Assembly (NCBI RefSeq): GCF_000744815.1
Contig: NZ_JQMQ01000005.1
Coordinates: 5,847,801 to 5,911,800, forward strand
DNA length: 64,000 nt
Source: Phaeacidiphilus oryzae TH49
GTDB lineage: Bacteria > Actinomycetota > Actinomycetes > Streptomycetales > Streptomycetaceae
Direction of reading: 5' to 3'
Shown: piece after piece, positions 23,104 through 31,862 of the stretch
How positions within the stretch are numbered: the first letter of the stretch is position 1
How the letters are laid out: the number at the start of each line of letters is the position of its first letter
Translations under genes and position numbers: made by a program
The notes under the pieces: model-generated
Seen by the model: only the letters and a program-made list of their open reading frames with translations
Told to the model about the DNA's origin: nothing
The model's database searches: none

Positions 23104-25080
23104 ATGGCATCGAGACAGGCCGCGCCGGCGGCGGTGGCCGCGGCGGCGGATGCGGGACCGGGGGCGAGGGAGCGCTGGGTCCTGCCGATCGTGCTGGTCG
23201 GGACCTTCATGGCGATCCTGGACGTGGCCATCGTCAACGTCGCCATTCCGTCCATCAGGAGCGGACTCCACGCCGGCTTCGGGGCGGTCGCGCTGGTGGT
23301 GTCCGGCTACACCATCACCTACGCCTGCCTGCTGGTCACCGGCGGGCGGCTGGGCGACGTCCACGGCCGGCGGAGGCTCTTCGTCATAGGCCTGCTGGTC
23401 TTCACCGCCGCCTCCGCGCTCTGCGGGGCCGCCCCCGGGATCGGGGTGCTGGTCGGCGCCCGCGCCCTGCAGGGCGTCGGCGGGGCACTGCTCTACCCGC
23501 AGGTGCTGGCGATCATCCAGACCACCTTCAAGGGGGCCCGGCTCGGGCGCGCGCTGGGCACCTTCGGCGCGGTCATCGGCATCGCCTCGATCGCCGGGCA
23601 GTTGATCGGCGGGGCGCTGCTGGCCGCCGACCTCTTCGGCTGGACCTGGCGGCCGGTGTTCCTGGTCAACGTCCCGGTGGGGCTGATCGCGGCGGCCCTC
23701 GCCTGGGTGGTGCTGCCCGCGGACCGGCCCGATCCGGGCATCAGGCTGGACCTCGGCGGGGTGGGGCTGGTGACCCTCACCCTGGTGCTGTTCTGCGTGC
23801 CACTGCTGGTCGGCCGGGACGCCGGCTGGCCGGTGTGGCTGATCGTGGCACTGCTGGCCTCGCTGCCGGTGGGCTGGTGGTTCGTCAGGTACGAGCGGGG
23901 AGTGGCAGGCCGGGGCGGTCAACCGCTGGTGCGGTTCGACCTCTTCCGCAACCGCTCGTTCGCCACCGGGGTGCCGATCGCCATGTGCTTCATGGCCTCG
24001 TACGCCGGCTTCCTCTTCACCCTCGCCGTCTATCTGCAGACCGGCCTCGGCTTCTCGCCGATCCGCTCGGCGCTCGTCTACACGCCGTCGGCGCTGGGCT
24101 TCTTCGCCGCCTCGCTGCTGGCGCCGCGGCTGGTGCCGGTCTTCGGCCGGCACGTGCTGTCGGCCGGCTACCTGCTGGCGGCCTTCGGCCTGGCCGCGAC
24201 GGCGCTGGCGGTGTACGAGGCGGGGACCGGCCTCACCGTCTGGACGCTCGCCCCCAGCCTGCTGCTGACCGGCGTCGGGCAGGGACTCGGGCTGAGCCCG
24301 CTGGTCGGCACGATCGTCTCCGGCATCCCGCCGGAGGACGCCGGGTCGGGGTCGGGCGTCGTCACCACGTCGATGCAGACGGCCAACGTGCTGGGGGTGG
24401 CCGGGTTCTCGCTGCTCTTCTTCTCGCTGCTCGGGGCGGCGGGCGCGGGCGCGGGCCGTGGCTACGTCGACGCCTACGCCGAGGTGCTGCCGGTCTGCTC
24501 GCTGCTGCTGGTGGTGGCCGCGGTGCTGGTGCACCGGCTGCCGACCGCGCCGGGGCAGCCTGCCAACGCGCTGATCGAGCGGCTGCCGGGCTGGGCGGGC
24601 GGCTTCGCCTGGTCGATGTTCCTGGCCACCGGCGGCCGGGTCGGCGACGCGCTCTTCGCGGACGTACTGCGGGGGGTGCGGGCCCGGCGTCTCTCCCGGG
24701 TGGAGGCGGCGCCGGCCGGGCTCGGCGAGTTCCTCGCCTTCCACCACCGCGAGCAACTCGCCGGCGACCAGGCCTGGTTCCACTACCTGGAGCGGGAGGC
24801 CCTGGCGTACGGCGAGCGGCCGGTGCCGCACGAGGAGGAGCGGCGTCCGGTGATCCGGGCGCAGGTGGAGGAGATCGCCCGGCGGGCGGCCGAGGGCGGG
24901 CTGGACGACGCGGGCGACCCCGAGCTGTTCCGCCTGGTGTGCTTCGCCCTGGTCAGCTACCCGTCCCTGCTGCCGCAGATCACCCGGATGGTGACCGGTC
25001 TCGCGCCCTCGGACCCGGAGTTCACCGAGCGCTGGGAGGCGTTCCTGCGGGTGATGGGGGAGCGGCTGGCGCGGCCGTGA
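23104..25080 (+). CDS. DHA2-type MFS exporter fused to TetR C-domain-like region
   Basis: 658-aa protein. Residues about 20-485 form a 14-helix MFS drug:proton antiporter of the EmrB/QacA group: motif GTFMAILDVAIVNVAIPSI, motif A GGRLGDVHGRRRLF, motif C-like LGTFGAVIGIASIAGQLIGG. Residues about 494-658 are soluble and helical, with GLGEFLAFHHREQLAGDQAW, HYLEREALAYGERPV, and FRLVCFALVSYPSLLPQITR then MVTGLAPSDPEFTERWEAFL. This pattern resembles the ligand-binding half of TetR regulators, without any HTH. ATG 23104 has GGGGAGGAG upstream. The export function is likely from the family; the role of the fused domain is inference. Confidence 0.87.
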   Translation: MASRQAAPAAVAAAADAGPGARERWVLPIVLVGTFMAILDVAIVNVAIPSIRSGLHAGFGAVALVVSGYTITYACLLVTGGRLGDVHGRRRLFVIGLLVFTAASALCGAAPGIGVLVGARALQGVGGALLYPQVLAIIQTTFKGARLGRALGTFGAVIGIASIAGQLIGGALLAADLFGWTWRPVFLVNVPVGLIAAALAWVVLPADRPDPGIRLDLGGVGLVTLTLVLFCVPLLVGRDAGWPVWLIVALLASLPVGWWFVRYERGVAGRGGQPLVRFDLFRNRSFATGVPIAMCFMASYAGFLFTLAVYLQTGLGFSPIRSALVYTPSALGFFAASLLAPRLVPVFGRHVLSAGYLLAAFGLAATALAVYEAGTGLTVWTLAPSLLLTGVGQGLGLSPLVGTIVSGIPPEDAGSGSGVVTTSMQTANVLGVAGFSLLFFSLLGAAGAGAGRGYVDAYAEVLPVCSLLLVVAAVLVHRLPTAPGQPANALIERLPGWAGGFAWSMFLATGGRVGDALFADVLRGVRARRLSRVEAAPAGLGEFLAFHHREQLAGDQAWFHYLEREALAYGERPVPHEEERRPVIRAQVEEIARRAAEGGLDDAGDPELFRLVCFALVSYPSLLPQITRMVTGLAPSDPEFTERWEAFLRVMGERLARP

Positions 25081-25087
25081 GGCCCGG

Positions 25088-26011
25088 TCAGTGCCCGGGC
25101 CAGTCGGCCAGCACCCGGCGGGCGCAGGCGGCGACCGCCTCCGCCCGCCGGGTCGGCCGGGTGCCCGCCACCCGGGCCAGGGCGACCGGCAGCGCCGGCA
25201 GCTCGTCGCGGAGGGCCAGTGCGGCCACCCGGCCGCCGTCGTAGGTGCGGTCGCCGACCGGGCGCTGGTTGAGGATCGACCAGCCGTACCCGGCCGCGAC
25301 CAGCGAGCGCACCGTCTCGTAGCTGGTGGTGCGGTGGCGGACGATCGGCTCGGCGCCGGTCCAGGCGACCAGCGAGCGGAAGTAGTCCCTGCTGTGCGGC
25401 AAGTCGTAGAGGACCATCGGCTCGCCGGCCAGGTCGGCCAGCCGCACCGGACCGCCGCCGGCGGCCAGCCGGTGGTCCGGCGGGACGATCGCGTACGGCG
25501 GCGCCTCGGCGAGGATCTCCAGATCCAGGCCCTCGGCCCCGTCCAGGGCGTAGCCGATGGTGAGCTCGCACTCGCCGGAGAGGAGGGCGGAACGCAGCCG
25601 GGCGGCGTCGCCCTCGATGACCTCCAGGCTCAGCCCGGGGTGGCCGGCCGCGCAGGCCGTCAGCAGCCGGGGGAGGAGGAAGGGCGCGACCGAGGTGAAG
25701 CAGCCGACTGTGATCACGCCCACCGCCGTCGTCCCCAACCCCCGTGCCGTCTCGGCGAGTTCGGCGGCATGACCGAGGAAGCCGCGGGCCTCCTGAAGGA
25801 ACCGCTCCCCGGCGGGGGTGAGGGAGAGCCCGCGCGCGTGGTGCCGGATCAGCAGCTGCACCCCGAGCTCCCGCTCCAGCTGCGCCACCGCGGTCGACAC
25901 CGCCGACTGGGAGACCAGCAGCCGCTGTGCCGCGCCCGTCATCGACCGCGCCTCGGCGGCCGCGGTGAAATACCGCAGCTGCACCAGAGTGAACGGCGGC
26001 ACCTCGCCCAC
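25088..26011 (-). CDS. LysR-family transcriptional regulator
   Basis: 307-aa LTTR. The N-terminal winged HTH is FTLVQLRYFTAAAEARSMTG, then AAQRLLVSQSAVSTAVAQLERELGVQLLIRHHARGLSLTPAGE. A LysR_substrate effector domain follows (VGVITVGCFTSVAPFLLPRL; ELTIGYALDG). GTG 26011 is preferred over GTG 26068 since GGGAGG lies 9 nt upstream and the family fold starts a few residues later. It is divergent from an SDR gene, the usual LTTR target arrangement. The effector is unknown. Confidence 0.93.
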   Translation of the reverse strand: MGEVPPFTLVQLRYFTAAAEARSMTGAAQRLLVSQSAVSTAVAQLERELGVQLLIRHHARGLSLTPAGERFLQEARGFLGHAAELAETARGLGTTAVGVITVGCFTSVAPFLLPRLLTACAAGHPGLSLEVIEGDAARLRSALLSGECELTIGYALDGAEGLDLEILAEAPPYAIVPPDHRLAAGGGPVRLADLAGEPMVLYDLPHSRDYFRSLVAWTGAEPIVRHRTTSYETVRSLVAAGYGWSILNQRPVGDRTYDGGRVAALALRDELPALPVALARVAGTRPTRRAEAVAACARRVLADWPGH

Positions 26012-26215
26012 CCGCACCCACCTCCCTGCCGTCCGCGACCCGGTCCGAGCCGCTCGGGGGTACCACACGGTACCGAGGGGCGGGGGGATGCGGGGCGCGG
26101 GGGCGCGGGCGCGGTGGATTGTACTTGCCGGTCCATTTTTCGCTCGGCACAGTGGCCGTAGCGCCCCCGCGAAGGCAGGCGGGGGCGGAGCGACTGTCGA
26201 GGAGTGCCGGGCATC

Positions 26216-26989
26216 ATGTCAGGACGACTGCAGGGCAAGACCGCGCTGGTCACCGGTTCCACCAGCAACATCGGACGGGCCATCGCCGAGGCGTACGCCG
26301 CCGAGGGCGCGTATGTGCTGGTGTCCGGCCGGAGTGAGCGCCGCGGAGCGGAGGTGGTGGAGGGGATCCGTGCGCGCGGCGGGCGGGCGGACTTCCTCCG
26401 GGCGGAGCTGGACGGCAGCGCGGCGGCCTCCACCGAGCTGGCCGAGCGGGCCGAGCGGGCCGCGGCGCTCCTCGGCGGGCGGATCGACATCCTGGTCAAC
26501 AACGCCGGGATCTACCCGGGCGACGGAACGGCGGACACCGACGAGAAGACCTTCGACGCGGTCTACGCGGTCAATGTGAAGGCGCCGTTCTTCCTCACCG
26601 CGGCCGTCGCCCCGGCGATGGCCGAGGCCGGCGGCGGGGTGATCGTCAACATGGGGTCGTGGATCGCCCGGCTGGCCGTGCCGATGGGCGCCCTCTACAG
26701 CTCCACCAAGGGCGCCATGGAGACCCTCACCCGCGCCTGGGCCGCGGAGTTCGGGCCGCGGGGGGTCCGGGTGAACGCGATCTCCCCCGGGGTGGTGCTG
26801 GAGCCGTCGGAGGACGACTCCCACCCGGCCGGGCGGATGATGGCCGGCACCCCGGCGGGCCGGCTGGGCCGGCCGGAGGAGATCGCGCAGGCCGCGGTCT
26901 ACCTCGCCGCCGAGGAGTCCTCCTTCGTCCACGGCACCGTCCTGGACGTGGACGGCGGCCGCACGGGGGCGGCCGTCATCGCGGCCTGA
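26216..26989 (+). CDS. SDR-family NAD(P)-dependent oxidoreductase
   Basis: 257-aa classical short-chain dehydrogenase/reductase. Cofactor motif is ALVTGSTSNIGRAIAEAYA, then ILVNNAGIYPG, catalytic Ser in VNMGSW, and Y-x-x-x-K in LYSSTKGAMETL, followed by VRVNAISPGVV and the closing VHGTVLDVDGGR. The motif TGxxxxIG identifies the nucleotide site; the substrate cannot be read. GAGGAG lies 11 nt before the ATG. Divergent placement from the LysR gene (204-bp gap) suggests control by it. Confidence 0.93.
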   Translation: MSGRLQGKTALVTGSTSNIGRAIAEAYAAEGAYVLVSGRSERRGAEVVEGIRARGGRADFLRAELDGSAAASTELAERAERAAALLGGRIDILVNNAGIYPGDGTADTDEKTFDAVYAVNVKAPFFLTAAVAPAMAEAGGGVIVNMGSWIARLAVPMGALYSSTKGAMETLTRAWAAEFGPRGVRVNAISPGVVLEPSEDDSHPAGRMMAGTPAGRLGRPEEIAQAAVYLAAEESSFVHGTVLDVDGGRTGAAVIAA

Positions 26990-27001
26990 GCGGCGCCGCG
27001 G

Positions 27002-27859
27002 TCAGGCCGAGGTCGGGGGGACCCGCGCCAGCAGGAAGGCGAGCAGCCGACGGTTGAACTCCGCCGGCTGCTCGGCGCCGGGCAGGTGACCCGCGTCCGG
27101 GATCACGGCCAGCTCGGCGTCGGGCAGCAGTCCCGCCAGCTCCTCCGCCTGCGGCAGCGGGGTGTAGACGTCGTCCGCGCCGACCAGCACCAGCGCGGGG
27201 ACGGCGGCCGCGGACAGGGTCGGGCGGTAGTCGGGGCGCTCGGCGCGGCCGCGCAGCGCCGCGGCGGCCGCCCGCGGGTCGGTCTCGCGCATCATCCGCC
27301 GGATCCGCTCGGCGAGCCGCGGTTGGGCGTCGACGTTGTAGGGGGCGATCATCTTGTCGATGACCTCCTCGGCGTAGCCGGCCATCCCCTCCGCCAGCAG
27401 CCGGTCCGCCATCCGGTTGCGGAACTCCCTCCCGTCCGGGGTCTCCGGGGGAGCGGAGGTGTCCGAGAGCACCAGCGCGAGCACCCGTTCGGGGTGCTCG
27501 GCGTGCAGCGCCATGGCGATCTGGCCGCCCATCGACACCCCGCCGACCACGGCCTGCCGTACGCCGAGCCGGTCCAGCAGCTCGGTCAGATCGGCGGCGA
27601 AGTCGGACTGGAGGACGATGCCGGCCTCCGCGCCGTCCGCGCCGTCCGCGCCGTCCGTGTCATCCCCCAGCGGGCTCTCCCCGTAGCCGCGTAGATCGGG
27701 GGCGATCACCCGGTACCCGGCCGCCGCCAGCGCCTCGGCCTGCGGTCGCCACATCCCGCGCGCGAACGGGTGCCCGTGCACCAGCAGCACGGCGGTGCCG
27801 TCGGCCGACCCGAACTCGTCGTAGCCCAGGACGTGTCGGCCTATCGCAACACGTGGCAT
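27002..27859 (-). CDS. Alpha/beta-fold hydrolase
   Basis: 285-aa alpha/beta hydrolase. Features: oxyanion region LLVHGHPFARGMWRPQ; DLRGYGES; nucleophile elbow VGGVSMGGQIAMAL (Ser at about 111); acid in LVGADDVYTPLPQA; and His in PDAGHLPGAEQPAEFN. A short DGADGADGAE run (27630-27660) inside a surface loop comes from a 9-bp microsatellite. The substrate is unknown; the fold is close to 3-oxoadipate enol-lactonase and epoxide hydrolase types. It ends 12 bp from the convergent SDR gene. Confidence 0.9.
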   Translation of the reverse strand: MPRVAIGRHVLGYDEFGSADGTAVLLVHGHPFARGMWRPQAEALAAAGYRVIAPDLRGYGESPLGDDTDGADGADGAEAGIVLQSDFAADLTELLDRLGVRQAVVGGVSMGGQIAMALHAEHPERVLALVLSDTSAPPETPDGREFRNRMADRLLAEGMAGYAEEVIDKMIAPYNVDAQPRLAERIRRMMRETDPRAAAAALRGRAERPDYRPTLSAAAVPALVLVGADDVYTPLPQAEELAGLLPDAELAVIPDAGHLPGAEQPAEFNRRLLAFLLARVPPTSA

Positions 27860-28001
27860 GGAACGGCTCTCCCAACTGGCGTGGTGGTGAGGACACGATC
27901 ATGGCAGGGAACCCGCCCGAGATCGGTCCGCAGCCTACGGCGCCGGTGCCGGTGCCGAAAACCCTTGTCCTGATGGGCGGGAGACGTGGTAGTCCGTTGC
28001 C

Positions 28002-28508
28002 ATGGATGCTTTCCGCACCGCCCGGCTGCTGCTCCATCCGCTGTCCCCGGACGAGGCCGAGCGGCTGGTCGCCGGCGTGCCCGGGGCGGGTGAGGAGTGG
28101 GCGCCCGGCTACCCGCCGGAGGGCGACATCCGGGCCGCCAGTGCCTTCCTCCGCACCTGCGCGGAGGAGGGCGACCCCTGGCCGTTCGGCGTCTACCAGA
28201 TCCGCCTGCTCGGGGACGGCCGCGCGATCGGCGGCATCGGCTTCCACGGCGCTCCGGACGCCGAGGGCTGGGTCACCGTCGGCTACGGCCTCGTCCCGTC
28301 CGCGCGCGGCAACGGCTTCGCCTCCGAGGCGCTCCGCGCGCTCCTGCGCTTCGCCAGGGAACACGGAGTCAGCGGCGTCCACGGCGACACCGAGCCGGGG
28401 AACCTGCCCTCGCAGCGGGTGATGACCGCCGCCGGGATGTCCCCGCAGCCGGTCGGACGGGAGCCCGACGGCCTGCTGCACTACGCCGTCGCCTGGCCGG
28501 TGTCATGA
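28002..28508 (+). CDS. GNAT-family N-acetyltransferase
   Basis: 168-aa acetyltransferase of the RimJ/RimL-like GNAT group. It opens TARLLLHPLSPDEAERLVAG, carries IGGIGFHGAPDAEG and VTVGYGLVPSARGNGFASEA with the acetyl-CoA loop RGNGFA, and ends GDTEPGNLPSQRVMTAAGM (the N-x-x-S-x-x-x-x-x-x-x-G signature). The acceptor is unknown. Its stop overlaps the convergent YCII gene by 6 nt. Confidence 0.9.
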   Translation: MDAFRTARLLLHPLSPDEAERLVAGVPGAGEEWAPGYPPEGDIRAASAFLRTCAEEGDPWPFGVYQIRLLGDGRAIGGIGFHGAPDAEGWVTVGYGLVPSARGNGFASEALRALLRFAREHGVSGVHGDTEPGNLPSQRVMTAAGMSPQPVGREPDGLLHYAVAWPVS

Positions 28509-29051
28509 CGGGCGGCCGCCGAACTGCCAGGCGTGGACGTGGATCTCGGTGTGGCGGTCGGGGCTGAGGAGCGCGCGTGCGGCCTCCCGGTCCGGCGCGC
28601 GGAGGAGGGCCGCGGTGCCGAGGCGCCGCTCGCCGTCGTCGGAGAGGAGGGGGCCGTAGGCGATCAGCTCGCCGGCGTCCTGAGGCGCGGAGTCGTCCTT
28701 CTCGCCCTCGCCCAGGCCGAGCACCAGGTAGCGGTTGCCGCCCGTGCGGCCGCCGGGGAAGTCCCACATCGTGCGGCCCAGCAGGTTGCGCCACCGGCGC
28801 AGCAGCACGTCCCGGTAGACGCCGGCCTGGTAGCCGGGCTCGTCGAAGGCGAACGCCCGGGCCGCGGCCGGGTCCGGCAGGCGGACGATGTGGACGCTCC
28901 CGGTCGGCAGCCCCGCCGGGCCGTCCAGCGTCGGCCCGCGCGCGATCAGCTCGGCGGCGTACCGGTCCATGTACGCCCAGTGCTCCTCGACCAGCTTCTG
29001 ACGCAGCGTCAGCACACCGCGCCGGTCCCGGTGGTAGCAGAAGAACTCCAT
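28503..29051 (-). CDS. Double YCII-domain protein
   Basis: 182-aa cytoplasmic protein that reads as two YCII (YciI-like) ferredoxin-fold repeats. Repeat 1 is about residues 1-95 (HRDRRG...RQKLVEEHWAYMDRYAAEL, IARGPTLDG, VHIVRLPDPAAARAFAFDEP). Repeat 2 is about residues 105-180 (YLVLGLG...LIAYGPLLSDDG, AALLRAPDREAARALL). The conserved YCII His is present in repeat 1 (VEEHWAYM) but not clearly in repeat 2. YciI homologues are small dimers, so a fused double copy would mimic the dimer. No function is assigned. Confidence 0.75.
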   Translation of the reverse strand: MEFFCYHRDRRGVLTLRQKLVEEHWAYMDRYAAELIARGPTLDGPAGLPTGSVHIVRLPDPAAARAFAFDEPGYQAGVYRDVLLRRWRNLLGRTMWDFPGGRTGGNRYLVLGLGEGEKDDSAPQDAGELIAYGPLLSDDGERRLGTAALLRAPDREAARALLSPDRHTEIHVHAWQFGGRPS

Positions 29052-29116
29052 GCCGGGCAGTCTCGCCGGGGCGGCGTCCCTGGTACAGCGGATATCCGGG
29101 TCCGTACCCTCCCTCC

Positions 29117-29602
29117 ATGGACATTCGAGTCGCGCTCGACGAGGACTGGCCCCGGATCTACCCGTTCTACTCCGCGATCATGGCCGAGGGCCGGACCTAC
29201 GCCTTTCCCGAGGGGCAGAGTCCGGAGGAGGCGCGGCCGTGGTGGATGGAGCGGCCGCCGGGGCGGACGGTGGTCGCGGTGGACGGGGAGACCGTCCTCG
29301 GTTCGGCCAAGATGGGGCCGAACCGGCCGGGCCGGGGCGCCCACATCGGCACCGCCTCCTTCCTGGTCGACCCGGCTCACCGGGGCAGGGGGGTGGGCCG
29401 CGCCCTGGGCCGGGAGATGATCGAGTGGAGCCGCGGGCAGGGCTTCCGCGGCATCCAGTTCAACGCGGTGGTCGAGGTGAACGCGCCGGCCGTGCACCTC
29501 TGGAAGTCCCTCGGCTTCGAGGTCGTCGGCACCGTCCCGGAGGCCTTCGACCATCCCGAGGAGGGGCTGGTCGGCCTCCATGTGATGTACCGCCGGCTGT
29601 GA
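29117..29602 (+). CDS. GNAT-family N-acetyltransferase
   Basis: 161-aa GNAT enzyme of the phosphinothricin acetyltransferase-like group. It has the start IRVALDEDWPRIYPFYSAIM, a TASFLVDPAHRGRGVGRALG acetyl-CoA pocket (HRGRGVG), and NAPAVHLWKSLGFEVVGTVPEAF, a common ending in this group. The substrate is unknown. It is divergent from the double-YCII gene across a 65-bp gap. Confidence 0.9.
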   Translation: MDIRVALDEDWPRIYPFYSAIMAEGRTYAFPEGQSPEEARPWWMERPPGRTVVAVDGETVLGSAKMGPNRPGRGAHIGTASFLVDPAHRGRGVGRALGREMIEWSRGQGFRGIQFNAVVEVNAPAVHLWKSLGFEVVGTVPEAFDHPEEGLVGLHVMYRRL

Positions 29603-29647
29603 CCCGGGGCGGGCGGCCCCGGGCATCCCGGCCCCGGGCCTCCCGGC

Positions 29648-30109
29648 TCAGAGCCAGAAGGCCTTGATCACGGCGTCGCCGGAGTCGGCGGCGTCCAGGT
29701 AGAAGTCGAGGAGGTCTTCGTGGGTGTCCAGGTCGTCCTCCTCGTCCAGACCCAATTCGCGGCGCTGGGCCGTGAGTTCGTCTATCGGGAAGGCGGAGAG
29801 GAAGGCGGCGGCGCGGCGGACCTCGGTGGGGTCGAGGACCAGGACCGGCGGGTCGACGTCCTCCGGGTCGGGGTAGGAGCGGCCGCCGTAGACGGGGAGT
29901 TCGCCGTCGCCCGGGCCGTACATCCGGGCGATCCGGTGGGAGTTGCGGCAGAGGGAGGTGGCGATGCCGTCCTCGGTCTCCTCCTCGTGGTCCTCCCAGG
30001 CGTCCAGCATGAAGTCGACCAGCTCGGTGTAGTCGTCCTGGAGGTCCGCCAGCTCCTCCGGGGTGACGGCCCGGAGGTGGAGGTGGAGGGCGAGCTGAGG
30101 GAGGGTCAT
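29648..30109 (-). CDS. DUF1877-like hypothetical protein
   Basis: 153-aa acidic cytoplasmic protein. The layout (N-terminal RAVTPEELADLQDDYTELV, middle DPTEVRRAAAFLSAFPIDEL, C-terminal THEDLLDFYLDAADSGDAVI followed by KAFWL) resembles the DUF1877/YfbM family, whose function is unknown. Its ATG overlaps the stop of the DinB gene by 1 nt (TGATG on the coding strand), so the two are translationally coupled. Confidence 0.7.
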   Translation of the reverse strand: MTLPQLALHLHLRAVTPEELADLQDDYTELVDFMLDAWEDHEEETEDGIATSLCRNSHRIARMYGPGDGELPVYGGRSYPDPEDVDPPVLVLDPTEVRRAAAFLSAFPIDELTAQRRELGLDEEDDLDTHEDLLDFYLDAADSGDAVIKAFWL

Positions 30110-30645
30110 CAGACGCCCACCGTTCCGTCCACGGCCTCGCGGAGGAGGTCGGCGTGCCCGTTGTGCCGGGCGTACTCGTGCACCAGATGGTTGAGGATGT
30201 GGCGGAGCGAGACGTCCTCGCCCCAGCGCTCGGCGTGCACGGTGACGTCCAGCGAGGCCGCCTCGCGCTCGATCCGGCGGGCGTGCCCGACCTCGGCCTG
30301 CCAGGCGGCGAAGGCCTCCTGCCAGGTGCAGTCGCCCGGCTCGTAGGCGGCCTGGTAGTCCATCGAGTCGGACCAGACCAGCGGCAGTTCGCTCTCCCCG
30401 GCGAAGACGATCCGGAACCAGGTCCGCTCGACCTCCGCCATGTGCCGGAGGAGGCCGAGGAGGGACAGCGTGGAGGGCGGGCAGGCGCGCCGGCGCAGCT
30501 GCTCGTCGGTCAGCCCGTCGCACTTCAGCGCGAGGGTGGCGCGGTGGAAGTCCAGGAACTCGCGCAGCGTCCGCCGCTCGTCCGCGGTGCTGGACGGGCC
30601 TATCCGCTCGATGCCGCCGGCGCTCACGCCGCTGCTGGTGGTCAT
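30109..30645 (-). CDS. DinB-family (DUF664) protein
   Basis: 178-aa four-helix protein of the DinB/DUF664 group, putative metal-dependent enzymes that in actinobacteria often use mycothiol or bacillithiol. Candidate metal-ligand histidines are in LLGLLRHMAEVERTWF and in ILNHLVHEYARHNGHADLLR. The activity is unassigned. It is first of a two-gene unit with the DUF1877-like gene. Confidence 0.88.
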   Translation of the reverse strand: MTTSSGVSAGGIERIGPSSTADERRTLREFLDFHRATLALKCDGLTDEQLRRRACPPSTLSLLGLLRHMAEVERTWFRIVFAGESELPLVWSDSMDYQAAYEPGDCTWQEAFAAWQAEVGHARRIEREAASLDVTVHAERWGEDVSLRHILNHLVHEYARHNGHADLLREAVDGTVGV

Positions 30646-30685
30646 GGGCTAGAACCTAGCGCATGCGATACGCCGTCAGGCGAGG

Positions 30686-31786
30686 TCAGCCCAGGTGCTT
30701 CTGGAGGTCGTCGAGGACCGAGTCGGCCGCGGTGACGCCCAGGCCCAGGTACCAGGTCTCGTCCGGGACGTCGACGGCGTGGCCGGCCTTGACGGCGGAG
30801 AGGTTCCTCCACAGCGGGCTGTTCCGGGTCTGCGACTGCTTGGTCTGGTCGGCGGGGCCGTAGACGCCGGTGAAGATCCAGTCCGCGTCGGCCTGGTCGA
30901 TGTTCTCCGGGCTGGTCTCCACCGCCAGCTCGTCCACGTCCTGGTTCTTCGGCCGGGGCAGGCCGGTGTCCTGCAGGATGGTGCCGATGAAGGACTTGTT
31001 CGCGTAGAGCCGGATCCGGTCCGGCATGAAGCGCAGCATCGAGATGGTCGGCATCCGGCCGCCGTTGTGCCGCTTGACCGCGGCGCCGACCTGTTGCGCC
31101 TTCCGCTGGTAGGCGCTGAGTTCGGACTCCGCCTGCGCGGTCCTGTCCAGCGCGGCCGCGTTCAGCAGGAAGTTCTGCTTCCAGGTGTAGCCGGGGCGGA
31201 CCGAGAAGACGGTCGGCGCGATCTGCGACAGCGTCTTGTACTGGCCGCCGGCGCGCAGCTTGCTGCCCAGGATCAGGTCGGGGTGGAGGCCGGCGATGGC
31301 CTCTAGGTTGAGGTTGTCGATGGTGCCGACCGACTTCGGCGTGCCGGCCTTCGCCTTGAGGTAGCTCGGCATCTTCTGGGAGCCGTCGGTGTAGGCCACG
31401 CCGACCGGCTTGACGCCCAGCGAGACCACGTTGTCGAGCTCGCCGACGTCCAGCACCACCACCCGCTCGGGCCGGGACTCGATGACGGTGCTCCCCATCG
31501 CCTGCTTGATCGTCCGCGGGAACTGCCCGGCCTTCGCGGTGGTGCCGAAGGCGGCGCTGAGCTGCCCGGCGGTGCCGAACCCCTTGCTGCCCTGGGCGAC
31601 CGCCCGGTCCCCGGCGCCGCTGCCGGCACTGCCGCCGCCGGCGCCGCCGTCCGCGCTGGAGCCGGACGAGCCGCAGGCGGTGAGGACGACGGCGGCGGCC
31701 GCGGCCGCCGCGGTTCCGGCGACGATGCGACGGCTACGGCGGCGGCTTCGGCTGTGGCTTCCGCTGCGGCGGCGCTGCTGCTCCAC
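30686..31786 (-). CDS. Ferric-siderophore ABC transporter substrate-binding lipoprotein
   Basis: 366-aa lipoprotein. A basic N-terminus and hydrophobic core lead to the lipobox LTACGSS (Cys about 38), then a Gly/Ser linker, then a Fe/B12 periplasmic-binding (FepB/FecB) domain with RPERVVVLDVGELDNVVSLG, AIAGLHPDLILGS and SMLRFMPDRIRLYANKSFIG. It delivers an iron-siderophore to the FecCD-type permeases encoded just upstream. It starts at GTG 31786. A near-perfect iron box lies 56 bp upstream, so it is probably repressed by DmdR/IdeR with Fe2+. Confidence 0.93.
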   Translation of the reverse strand: MEQQRRRSGSHSRSRRRSRRIVAGTAAAAAAAVVLTACGSSGSSADGGAGGGSAGSGAGDRAVAQGSKGFGTAGQLSAAFGTTAKAGQFPRTIKQAMGSTVIESRPERVVVLDVGELDNVVSLGVKPVGVAYTDGSQKMPSYLKAKAGTPKSVGTIDNLNLEAIAGLHPDLILGSKLRAGGQYKTLSQIAPTVFSVRPGYTWKQNFLLNAAALDRTAQAESELSAYQRKAQQVGAAVKRHNGGRMPTISMLRFMPDRIRLYANKSFIGTILQDTGLPRPKNQDVDELAVETSPENIDQADADWIFTGVYGPADQTKQSQTRNSPLWRNLSAVKAGHAVDVPDETWYLGLGVTAADSVLDDLQKHLG

Positions 31787-31841
31787 GGGGCACGACTCCT
31801 CGGCAGGGGGGGCCGGGCCCGCGAGAAGACCCGGCTGTCAG

Positions 31842-31860
31842 TTAGGTAAGACTAACCTAA
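31842..31860 (-). promoter_or_regulatory. DmdR/IdeR-type iron box, lipoprotein gene
   Basis: TTAGGTAAGACTAACCTAA, a 19-bp palindrome that matches the actinobacterial iron-box consensus TTAGGTTAGGCTAACCTAA at 17 of 19 positions. It lies between the end of the second permease gene and the GTG of the binding-protein gene, giving the latter its own iron-regulated promoter. Confidence 0.9.
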
Positions 31861-31862
31861 CA

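Noticed and set aside
30648-30660. GCTAG-AAC-CTAGC mini-palindrome before the DinB gene
   Set aside because: Only 5-bp arms and no second copy; insufficient to call an operator.
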